From Acidobacteriota bacterium (GTDB taxonomy: Bacteria > Acidobacteriota > Aminicenantia > Aminicenantales > Saccharicenantaceae): a DNA stretch of 6,069 nt. A model generated the notes under the pieces. It saw only the letters and a list, made by a program, of their open reading frames with translations. It had not been told where the DNA came from and ran no database searches. Where the stretch lies: positions 1 to 6,069 of the forward strand of contig DMVN01000132.1 of NCBI GenBank assembly GCA_003476685.1, written 5' to 3'. Made by a program: the position numbers and the translations under genes. Each line of letters starts with the position of its first letter. Position 1 is the first letter of the stretch. Of the stretch, positions 1-5,632 are shown piece by piece.

Positions 1-1151
1 TTTTTCAGGTACTGAAGAAAGAACGGAATTTTATTGTCAAAGCGCGGCACCGGCTGGAAGGAAAAACGAATCCAGTTTTCCTCTTGCGACTCGCCCAGTT
101 CCACCAGGCTCAGGGCCCGGCCAGTGACGGTCTCCAGAGTTTCAGGCGGGAAAATCTCCGCCGGCGGTAAATAGAAGGCTGATTGGGCTGCCTGTTCTTC
201 ATAGGCTTGCTGCCAGTCGGCCAGCCGCTCCTGCCAGTCTTTTTCCACCAGGTCGCGCTCGTCAAAAATAAAAAGCGGCTGTTCCATCAGCCCGGTTATT
301 GGCTGAAAATGCCCCCGCACCAGGATGGAAGAATAAATGAATGAAGGAAAGATTTCTCCCTGCCGCAGGAGTTCCAGTTTTTTTTCCAGGTCGCGGTTGT
401 GTCCGGCCCGGCTGCGGGCCAGCCGGCCAAATTTCTCCAGAAAGGCGGGGCCGCCCGGAAATTCATGAAGGGAAGGAATTACCACCGTCTCAACCCGGTT
501 TATGGACCTCTGGGTAGAAGCGTCAAATTCCCGGATGGAAGCCACCCGGTCCGCGGAAAACTCCAGCCGGTAAGGATTTTCCGACCAGACCGAGTAGATA
601 TCAACGATGCCGCCGCGGCAGGCATACTCGCCGGCCGAGGCCACCAGGTCCTCATGGACATAACCGAATTCTTTCAGCCTGTCCAGGAGCCAGTTGCGGT
701 CGAGCTCATCACCGGCTGCGATTTTGATGAAAGATTGCTTCAAGTCCTCGGCCGCGGGCACCGGCTTCAGCAGTCCCGGAAGGCTGGTAAAAATTATGGG
801 TCTGTGGCCCAGCAGGAGGCGGTGCAGGGTTTTCATCCGGGAAGCCACGGCCTCCAGGGGAGCGGCCACTTCCAGATAAGGCTCAGCGCTCAGGGCCGGC
901 AGGAACTGGACTTCCCTGTTAACCGACAGCAGACGGAGAAAATTCGCGGTGTCCTGCCCGAGTTCAGGAGGCGGACTGCTTCCGGGCGAGATTATCACCA
1001 GGGGCCGGGGAATTTCTCTGGCCAGCAGCGCATATATGTAGGGTCGGGCTTCGGCGATCAGGCCGGATAAAAAAAGACAGTCCTCCCCCCTTTTCAACCT
1101 GGCTACCAGGGCCCTAAACTCCGGCAGCCCTGCCAGAAATTCCAGACTCAC
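1..1151 (-). CDS. mfd: Transcription-repair coupling factor Mfd, N-terminal part (runs off left edge)
   Basis: Mfd is the cytoplasmic ATP-dependent DNA translocase that removes stalled RNA polymerase at lesions and recruits UvrA. Only the first 383 codons are here. They cover the UvrB-like module and the start of the linker domain, so the CarD-like polymerase-binding domain, the helicase motors and the C-terminal domain lie outside; the family is usually 1050-1200 residues. What I see: a short N-terminal helix, then LFLSGL (about 26-31), AGEYACRGGIVDIYS (173-187), SADRVASIREFDASTQRSI (199-217) and HEFP (229-232). These match the conserved GEF-x-RGG-DIF, FF-DE-SIR-FD-TQR and HEFP blocks of Mfd. 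No Walker A is seen, as expected for the degenerate N-terminal module. The start is GTG at 1151: an in-frame TAA lies four codons upstream, so no longer start exists. There is no Shine-Dalgarno sequence before it. UvrB is excluded because its N-terminal GxxGSGKT motif is missing. The reading frame is intact to the edge. Confidence 0.93.
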   Translation of the reverse strand, partial: MSLEFLAGLPEFRALVARLKRGEDCLFLSGLIAEARPYIYALLAREIPRPLVIISPGSSPPPELGQDTANFLRLLSVNREVQFLPALSAEPYLEVAAPLEAVASRMKTLHRLLLGHRPIIFTSLPGLLKPVPAAEDLKQSFIKIAAGDELDRNWLLDRLKEFGYVHEDLVASAGEYACRGGIVDIYSVWSENPYRLEFSADRVASIREFDASTQRSINRVETVVIPSLHEFPGGPAFLEKFGRLARSRAGHNRDLEKKLELLRQGEIFPSFIYSSILVRGHFQPITGLMEQPLFIFDERDLVEKDWQERLADWQQAYEEQAAQSAFYLPPAEIFPPETLETVTGRALSLVELGESQEENWIRFSFQPVPRFDNKIPFFLQYLK

Positions 1152-1186
1152 AGAGTTATTTTAGACGAGAGAGGGGCAGAGGTCTA
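1151..1186 (-). promoter_or_regulatory. Candidate mfd promoter, possibly giving a leaderless mRNA
   Basis: On the minus strand TAGACC (1186-1181, 4 of 6 to TTGACA) is followed after exactly 17 bases by TAAAAT (1163-1158, 5 of 6 to TATAAT). Only six bases separate the -10 box from the mfd GTG, so a transcript would begin at or within a base or two of the start codon. This agrees with the absence of any ribosome-binding sequence upstream. The -35 box overlaps the hairpin at 1173-1197. The call rests on consensus matching only. Confidence 0.35.
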
Positions 1187-1197
1187 TCCTCTGCCCC
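1165..1197 (-). terminator. Terminator-like hairpin after the DUF5916 gene
   Basis: GGGGCAGAGG (1197-1188 on the minus strand) and CCTCTGCCCC (1182-1173) form a perfect 10-bp stem with a 5-base loop, 48 bases after the stop of the upstream gene. The stem is very stable, but the sequence that follows is only pyrimidine-rich (TCTCTCGTCT) and not a true T run. It could be a weak intrinsic terminator, a 3'-end stabilising hairpin, or a protein site. It separates the barrel gene from mfd. Confidence 0.45.
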
Positions 1198-1244
1198 GAT
1201 TTATGTTATCTGGCAGGCCATATTTTCCCCTCAAACCCAGGGTA

Positions 1245-3422
1245 TCAGAGCCTCCACCAGTAGGAGAATTTCATGAACACGCCGTAATTGGTGCGGCCAT
1301 AATGTCCGAACTCATCCCGCAGGTAGTTGGAGTCGGCTCCAAGGTAGAAAAGGGTGCCCGGCCGCAACACCCAGCTCAGGAGCAGGCTGCCGAATATCTT
1401 TTTATAATAATCGTTGTAATCAACGATGGTCCGGATGGACAGGGTCTTGGAAATCTGAAAGGTCGTTTTCTGCCGGATCACCAGGTAATCCCAGAGTTTC
1501 TCCCCGCCCCATTCTCTCCAGTAAGTCTGCCAGTTGACGTCCAGTCCGAGCTGAAGCCTTTTTTCTGGCTTCAGGGTCAGAAACAGGCCGTAGATGTTGC
1601 TGTAGCCGAGGAAAGGGTCTTCCGGGTCGTAGTTGATGCTGTGGCCAGTCTGGAAATAAAAATTGATGGGCAGCCAGCTCAGAAAGGTGGTCTGACCTTC
1701 CAGATAAAAAATTGTCTTGTTAAAATTGAGGTCGGCATAACGTTCCATGGAGCGGGTCAGGTTGATGAATATCCGGTTGAACTCAGTCAGCCGGAACTGG
1801 AGTCGGGCTCTGAACCATTTATCCTGGACGAGGTCGCCGCGGTAGGAATCCCGCTGGGCCACCTGGAGATTCAGGTCAACCTGGTTAAGGTATTTTTTAT
1901 CAGTGAACAGGTTGAAAAAAGTAAAAAGGCCGGTCAGGCGATAATCCACGCGGTTGACGAAACCGGAAGAGGCTTCAAAATCAGGATGCATCGCCTGGAA
2001 ATAACCTCCGGCTCCCCAGTGCAGTTTCTTTTTGAGCTGCGTATAGTAATAAAACTCGCTATAAAGCGCCGGGGCCAGAGCGGTGTTGCGCTCTTCGTTC
2101 CTGGTGTCGGAAGCCAGGGCCTGGAATGAAAAGAAGAACCGGTCTTTAAAGCGCCACATGCCGTCAATTCCGGCCACCCGGTTCCAGGCCCCGCCGCTAA
2201 TTTCTTTGTCGGCCAGGGTGAAACCCACGTAGGACTGGTCAAAGACGTCCGCCTTCACCCGGAAAATGTTGAACAGGGCCTTGCGGTCTAAAGTTTCCTG
2301 GCCGCCCCCGTTAGAAACATCCCACAGGCTTTCAGTCGGTTTCTGGTCGTAAGCAGTGAGCAAACCGTAGCTGAAGCGTCCGGTTTTGCCGGTTATCCTT
2401 CCTCCAAATAGCGGGTCAATAATCCGCCTGGTATAAACCATTTCTATAGCCGGATAACGGAAGATTTCCATGCCTTCAAGAAAGAAGGGTCTTTTTTCCT
2501 GGTAATAGAGAGCATAGCGAAGATTGAGGTCAATCTGGGGCACATCAGCCTCAACCTGGCTGAAGTCGGGATTGGCGGTCAGGTCGAGCGTCAGGTTGGA
2601 ATTGGCTCCGTATTTGAGGTTCAGGCCGGGCTGGACATCTATCTTCTGCCCCTCGGTTTTGGCCGAGGTAATGACCGGCATTATTTCCAGGTTTTTTCCT
2701 TTTTCCAGGTTTCCGGTGAGGATGAAAGGCTTCCCCTGACTGAGCAGCCCGGGGATGGTCCGGGAATAGCGCGGCCAGATGATTATCTCTCCGCTGCGGG
2801 GAAGATTCCGACCCAGAACGATGTTCCAGGTTTTGGGGTCCTGGTCAGGAAAGCGGATACTCTTGAAGGGAATGGCCGCTTCCACCACGTAACCCAGGTC
2901 GTCCATTTTCCCGTCTGAAATGAAAAAGGTATCCCAGGAATCATCCATATTATCGTTGCCGCCTTCCTCCACTCGCATGAAATCGGCCTGAACGCCGATG
3001 GGATTCAGGACAAAGGTAAAAGCCCGGCGTTTCTCGCCAAAAGTATCGAGGAAGACTATCACCCAGTCATCTTCCATGCAGTTGTCCCGGCTGGTGACGG
3101 AACAACGGATTTTTTTCGGCTGGGAATCAAAACAGCGGAAAGCCAGGTAGAGATTCTTTTCGTCGTAGCCAAGATAGGCTATGGTTTTTTCGCTCGGCTG
3201 TCCGTTTTCCTTCGGAGACAGCTGGACAAAATCTTCTATCTTAAGTGATTCCTTTTCGTAGACCTCGTCCAGCAGGCCGTCGATCTTGGGAGGATGCGAC
3301 AGCCTGGGGATGGTCAGTTTCTCTTCTGTGGCTGAAGCGGCCTGTCTGGCCAGGAGCTGACCGCCAGCCAGAAACCCGACAACAAAGATAACAGCAATAA
3401 CGGCTAAGGTTTTCTTCTTCAT
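1245..3422 (-). CDS. DUF5916 protein: CBM9-like domain plus predicted outer-membrane beta-barrel
   Basis: A 725-residue exported protein. Residues 1-31 form a signal peptide (MKKK, a hydrophobic core, then ASA before T32). Residues about 36-235 resemble the carbohydrate family 9 binding-like domain that opens DUF5916 proteins: PPKIDGLLDEVYEK (44-57), LGYDEKNLYLAFRC (84-97), DDWVIVFLDTF (118-128), then DSWDTFF and a VEAAIPFKSIRF strand (180-191). The family hallmark follows at about 276-317, with NLTLDLTANPDFSQVEAD and YYQEKRPFFLEG. The rest is alternating, aromatic-rich strands typical of an outer-membrane barrel, ending in FSYWWRL. The length is normal for the family, whose substrate and function are unknown. 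The CBM9 resemblance does not prove carbohydrate binding. ATG at 3422 is chosen because it starts the signal peptide directly. GGAAGG stands only 2 bases before it, unusually close. A hairpin follows the stop. No frameshift is seen. Confidence 0.9.
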   Translation of the reverse strand: MKKKTLAVIAVIFVVGFLAGGQLLARQAASATEEKLTIPRLSHPPKIDGLLDEVYEKESLKIEDFVQLSPKENGQPSEKTIAYLGYDEKNLYLAFRCFDSQPKKIRCSVTSRDNCMEDDWVIVFLDTFGEKRRAFTFVLNPIGVQADFMRVEEGGNDNMDDSWDTFFISDGKMDDLGYVVEAAIPFKSIRFPDQDPKTWNIVLGRNLPRSGEIIIWPRYSRTIPGLLSQGKPFILTGNLEKGKNLEIMPVITSAKTEGQKIDVQPGLNLKYGANSNLTLDLTANPDFSQVEADVPQIDLNLRYALYYQEKRPFFLEGMEIFRYPAIEMVYTRRIIDPLFGGRITGKTGRFSYGLLTAYDQKPTESLWDVSNGGGQETLDRKALFNIFRVKADVFDQSYVGFTLADKEISGGAWNRVAGIDGMWRFKDRFFFSFQALASDTRNEERNTALAPALYSEFYYYTQLKKKLHWGAGGYFQAMHPDFEASSGFVNRVDYRLTGLFTFFNLFTDKKYLNQVDLNLQVAQRDSYRGDLVQDKWFRARLQFRLTEFNRIFINLTRSMERYADLNFNKTIFYLEGQTTFLSWLPINFYFQTGHSINYDPEDPFLGYSNIYGLFLTLKPEKRLQLGLDVNWQTYWREWGGEKLWDYLVIRQKTTFQISKTLSIRTIVDYNDYYKKIFGSLLLSWVLRPGTLFYLGADSNYLRDEFGHYGRTNYGVFMKFSYWWRL

Positions 3423-3565
3423 ATCCTTCCAGCCATAATTTGATAAATTTCGAGCATCAACTAATAAAGACGGATTCTAAGGGTCAAAGGTTCACTACAG
3501 GCTAAAAATTCAAAATTCGGCTTCGGGCAAAATCGGCTTGAGTTTTTAAACAGTTCCAAAGTGCC

Positions 3566-3599
3566 GCCGCTCAACCCCGCCTCGAAAAGCGGGAGCGGC
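3566..3599. other. GC-rich bulged stem-loop in the intergenic region
   Basis: GCCGCT (3566-3571) pairs with AGCGGC (3594-3599), and CCCGC (3576-3580) pairs with GCGGG (3589-3593). The left arm carries a 4-base bulge (CAAC) and the loop is 8 bases. That gives 11 base pairs, all but one G-C. No T run follows on either strand, so it is not a standard terminator. It could be an RNA structure in the leader of the DUF5916 gene, if transcription starts upstream of it, or a repeat element. Confidence 0.4.
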
Positions 3600-3759
3600 T
3601 GGCTGGTCACGAGAAAAGAAAAGTTCGGAAAAGGTTCCCTGGCCTGGAATCTTAAATATAGTTTGTTGGAGCTAAGAGCCATTTAACCACCAGCACAAAT
3701 GACAAACCCCGGATTCCAACCTTCCGTTCCAGTCGCGACCCAAACGCGTCGTGGTCATT

Positions 3760-3800
3760 AAAAATCAGCTGGCTGAAAATTGGTTGGTTTTTTAAGCCAG
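3760..3800 (-). terminator. Probable intrinsic terminator of the M14 hydrolase gene
   Basis: On the minus strand CTGGCT (3800-3795) pairs with AGCCAG (3774-3769). The stem continues past one mismatch with AAAA/TTTT and closes on a loop of about 10 bases. CTGATTTTT (3768-3760) follows, giving a short T run. The hairpin lies about 120 bases beyond the M14 stop codon, farther than usual. The stem is modest, so the call is tentative. Confidence 0.4.
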
Positions 3801-3920
3801 AATTCTATTGTCCTCAAATTAACAACCATAAAAGACCTATCCGGCCTAAGAAATGGCTGGAAACGGATGGCCGCTATTAAAATCAGCCGTTTCTATCTGT
3901 GACAAGTATTTCGCCAGACA

Positions 3921-4997
3921 TTAGTCCTTGACCCGGCCCACTTCAAACAGCGGCTCTCCCTTATTGCAGGGCGGCGTTCCTATTATGTACAGAAGAATCC
4001 CGGTAAACGGGGCCCGTTGTTCTTCCAGGATGTTCCCGTGGTAATCGGTGATAATCCCGACCACCTCGCCGGCCCTGACATAATCGCCCATTCCGGCCCG
4101 GGGGTAAAACAGGCCGTCGTGGTTGGAGTAGATAACCTCGTATTTTTCAATCCAGACCGGGTCGGTCTGCCGCTGGGGCTGGCCGGGAATCATTTTGAAG
4201 TATTTCATGACGTTAAGAACGCCGGCCACGTTGGCGGCAATGGCTTCTTCCTCCACCCGACCCAGATAGCCAGACTCAGTGGTGATGGCTGGCCTTTTCC
4301 TGACGATGGCCGTGTTGCCAAGGTACTTCGAGTTTTGCAGGTCCTGGGCCCTGGTGTTATCAATGATGATGTGCTTTAAGCCGAAAACTACGGCCATTTC
4401 CCGGGTAACCGAGTCAAGCTGGCCGTCCCCGCTCAGCATCCAGTAAGTATAGGGTATCAGGGCTTCGTTGCCATCGCCGCAGTGCAAGTCAATCAAAACT
4501 TCTGCCCTGTCCACCACCTCCCTGGTCAGAACGGCAGCAATCCGCTGGCTCTGGGTTCCGTGCAGGTCACCGGGGAAGACCCGGTTCAGGTTTTTCCAGT
4601 CAAAGGGATTGTAATAGATGGTGCGTCTCTGAAAAGCTGGCAGGTTGGCGATGTGCACCAGGATCAAGGTGCCGGACAGTTCAGCCGGTTTTATCATCTC
4701 TTTAATCCGGTAAAGCGCCAGAATGGGCGGATATTCGTAAGGATGAACACCGGCCACTGCCGCCAGGACCCGCCCCGGCTTCTGGCCGTTGATAACGGTC
4801 ACCGGAATCTGGGTGGCCGGGTCTACTCCGGCCGGAACTTCCAGGAATCCGCTGACGCTTTCCCCCGGTTGAACAATCATCTGGCCCAGGGTGAAGAGAC
4901 GATTCTGGCCGGTAAGCCCGGTGCTTAATAGAAGCAGCAGGACTACCAGAAAAATAGCCAAGTTCAGACTAAAAGCTTTGATTCTATGCAGGCTCAT
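3921..4997 (-). CDS. Exported M14-family zinc hydrolase, succinylglutamate desuccinylase/aspartoacylase type
   Basis: A 358-residue enzyme expected to hydrolyse an N-acyl amino acid or related amide in the periplasm. The substrate cannot be told from sequence. Residues 1-30 are a signal peptide with a long Leu/Val core (LVVLLLLL) and no lipobox cysteine. The catalytic domain spans about 55-265. Zinc ligands are H85 and E88 (HPYE) and H172 (DLHCGD, 170-175). The substrate-binding motif is NPFDWKNLNRVFPG (130-143) and the likely catalytic glutamate is E241 (TTESG). A C-terminal beta-sandwich (about 280-358, with RAGMGDYVRAGEVVGIITD) matches the second domain of AstE/AspA proteins. All key residues are present. 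ATG at 4997 is supported by AAGGAGG four bases upstream and by the signal peptide directly after it. It is not astE of the arginine pathway as far as context shows, since no other ast genes are present and AstE is cytoplasmic. The nearest upstream gene in the same direction is 241 bases away. Confidence 0.9.
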   Translation of the reverse strand: MSLHRIKAFSLNLAIFLVVLLLLLSTGLTGQNRLFTLGQMIVQPGESVSGFLEVPAGVDPATQIPVTVINGQKPGRVLAAVAGVHPYEYPPILALYRIKEMIKPAELSGTLILVHIANLPAFQRRTIYYNPFDWKNLNRVFPGDLHGTQSQRIAAVLTREVVDRAEVLIDLHCGDGNEALIPYTYWMLSGDGQLDSVTREMAVVFGLKHIIIDNTRAQDLQNSKYLGNTAIVRKRPAITTESGYLGRVEEEAIAANVAGVLNVMKYFKMIPGQPQRQTDPVWIEKYEVIYSNHDGLFYPRAGMGDYVRAGEVVGIITDYHGNILEEQRAPFTGILLYIIGTPPCNKGEPLFEVGRVKD

Positions 4998-5008
4998 AAC
5001 TCCTCCTT
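4998..5008 (-). promoter_or_regulatory. Strong ribosome-binding site of the M14 gene
   Basis: AAGGAGGA on the minus strand (5008-5001) is a near-perfect Shine-Dalgarno sequence ending a few bases before the ATG at 4997. It is much stronger than those of the other minus-strand genes here. It fixes the start codon. A short stem (CCCG/CGGG arms, about 5009-5026) sits immediately upstream of it. Confidence 0.85.
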
Positions 5009-5080
5009 CCCGGAGTAAAATTTCGGGTGGAATGAAAAGCTGCCGGGCAAATCACCTGCTTTCCACTCACAACAATCCCT

Positions 5081-5110
5081 ATTCTATGGAAACTCCACAG
5101 TTAAAATCCA
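5081..5110 (-). promoter_or_regulatory. Weak promoter candidate for the M14 gene
   Basis: On the minus strand TGGATT (5110-5105, 3 of 6 to TTGACA) and TAGAAT (5086-5081, 5 of 6 to TATAAT) are 18 bases apart. Transcription from here would give a leader of about 75 bases. The -10 box is good but the -35 is poor, so this is only a candidate. Confidence 0.25.
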
Positions 5111-5154
5111 GATTTTTCTGGCGGTGGGCCGGGCAGATGAAACTCCAGGCCCGC

Positions 5155-5182
5155 TAACATATGAACGGTTATTCATATATTA
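5155..5182. repeat. AT-rich inverted repeat upstream of the M14 gene
   Basis: The arms TAACATATGAA (5155-5165) and TTCATATATTA (5172-5182) are complementary over 10 of 11 positions around a 6-base centre (CGGTTA). The inner 7 bp, ATATGAA/TTCATAT, are perfect. A dyad of this size and AT content fits an operator for a dimeric repressor better than a terminator. It lies between the small gene and the M14 gene, about 160 bases before the M14 start. No regulator gene is in the window. Confidence 0.45.
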
Positions 5183-5238
5183 ACTGCTTTGGGGGCAGGC
5201 CATATCAACTCAACCGCAGGCTTATCGCGCCGTTTCCC

Positions 5239-5442
5239 CTATTCTCTTTTCTCTATTGTAACCTGCCGGCCGTCGGCCAGCCGGCACCGGAAAACCTCTC
5301 TGATTCGTCTGCTCTTTCTGTCTTTTATCCTTTTCTGCCAGATTATCTCGGCCACCTCAATCCGCTGGCCAGCCGCAACCACCGCCCGCGGTTTCTCCTC
5401 CCCCCGGTAGCCTGCATACCATTCAACCTTTTCCCATTCCAT
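5239..5442 (-). CDS. Small conserved-looking hypothetical protein (67 aa)
   Basis: A 67-residue protein with no signal peptide or membrane segment, rich in charged residues and probably cytoplasmic. I cannot name its family. The segment YAGYRGEEKPRAVVAAGQRI (9-28), then EVAEIIWQKR and FRCRLADGRQVTIE, looks like short bacterial hypothetical proteins with a G-x-R/K-G-E-E-x-P-R-A block, a following G-x-R-I-E-V strand and a late F-x-x-R-L-x-D-G strand. That pattern suggests a small all-beta fold. The overlapping plus-strand frames are low-complexity and Pro/Ser/Phe-rich, as expected of shadows, which supports this strand. The start is ATG at 5442, with GAGG nine bases upstream and a TATAAT box at 5470-5465. 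The next gene in the same direction (M14) begins 241 bases on, past an inverted repeat, so co-transcription is uncertain. Confidence 0.6.
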   Translation of the reverse strand: MEWEKVEWYAGYRGEEKPRAVVAAGQRIEVAEIIWQKRIKDRKSRRIREVFRCRLADGRQVTIEKRE

Positions 5443-5464
5443 GATTACCAGCCTCTTCTATCAT

Positions 5465-5470
5465 ATTATA
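5465..5470 (-). promoter_or_regulatory. Candidate -10 box for the small gene
   Basis: A perfect TATAAT on the minus strand (5470-5465) lies 22 bases before the ATG at 5442 and would start transcription near 5458, giving a leader of about 16 bases that includes the GAGG ribosome-binding site. No good -35 box is found 16-18 bases upstream and there is no TGn extension, so the promoter is incomplete by consensus. Confidence 0.35.
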
Positions 5471-5581
5471 AATCCGGGCCTGGATAAAATTTGAGATTTT
5501 CAGGCAGTCCACCTGTTTTTCCCCCTGGGCTTCCAGCCCCTTCTGAGAAATCAAGTTTTCTGCCCAAAACCCTTTTCCCAT

Positions 5582-5610
5582 TTGAATCTATTCGGCCAAA
5601 AAAATATAAT
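5582..5610 (+). promoter_or_regulatory. Sigma-70-type promoter of the C26-like gene
   Basis: TTGAAT (5582-5587, 4 of 6 to consensus) is followed after exactly 17 bases by a perfect TATAAT (5605-5610). The expected start of transcription is near 5617, leaving a leader of about 16 bases with the ribosome-binding site. This is the best promoter in the window. Confidence 0.65.
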
Positions 5611-5622
5611 GACTCCCCTGAT

Positions 5623-5627
5623 GGAGG
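5623..5627 (+). promoter_or_regulatory. Ribosome-binding site that decides the C26-like start
   Basis: GGAGG lies 5 bases before ATG at 5633. An in-frame ATG at 5621 overlaps this site and has nothing like a Shine-Dalgarno sequence before it, so 5633 is the preferred start. The choice changes the protein by only four residues. Confidence 0.75.
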
Positions 5628-5632
5628 CCAAG

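Larger units (their letters stand above)
3423..3920. other. 498-base intergenic region between two minus-strand genes
   Basis: I find no convincing gene here. It holds a terminator-like hairpin (3760-3800), a bulged GC-rich stem-loop (3566-3599) and a weak 7-bp inverted repeat GAAACGG/CCGTTTC (3860-3866 and 3887-3893) just after the upstream stop. The promoter of the DUF5916 gene should lie at the low-coordinate end. The best match there is TTTATT-N17-TATCAA on the minus strand (3468-3440), which is poor. A 73-codon minus-strand frame (3682-3461) has no recognisable similarity and overlaps the stem-loop, so I do not call it. Confidence 0.6.

Noticed and set aside
399..1070. 223-codon plus-strand frame opposite mfd
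   Set aside because: The minus strand carries clear Mfd motifs through the whole stretch. The plus-strand product is a Gly/Gln/Arg-rich shadow.
1..1151. Reading the left-edge gene as uvrB
   Set aside because: The N-terminal Walker A of UvrB is absent, and the HEFP block and spacing fit Mfd.
1203..2129. 308-codon plus-strand frame opposite the DUF5916 gene
   Set aside because: It lies entirely or nearly entirely antisense to a well-supported gene and its translation has no family pattern; long antisense frames arise from codon bias.
3461..3682. 73-codon minus-strand frame in the long intergenic gap, with GGTGG before its ATG
   Set aside because: No recognisable domain, signal peptide or family pattern. 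It overlaps the GC-rich stem-loop, and a frame this short is expected by chance in a 498-base gap.
4017..4928. Two plus-strand frames opposite the M14 gene
   Set aside because: Antisense shadows of a gene with all its catalytic motifs in the other strand.
5161..5487. Plus-strand frames of 108 and 73 codons opposite the small gene
   Set aside because: Low-complexity Pro/Ser/Phe/Leu-rich products without a ribosome-binding site; the minus-strand frame looks far more protein-like.
5527..5539. Short hairpin GGGCT/AGCCC in the divergent intergenic region
   Set aside because: Only 5 bp with a 3-base loop and no T run; likely to occur by chance.
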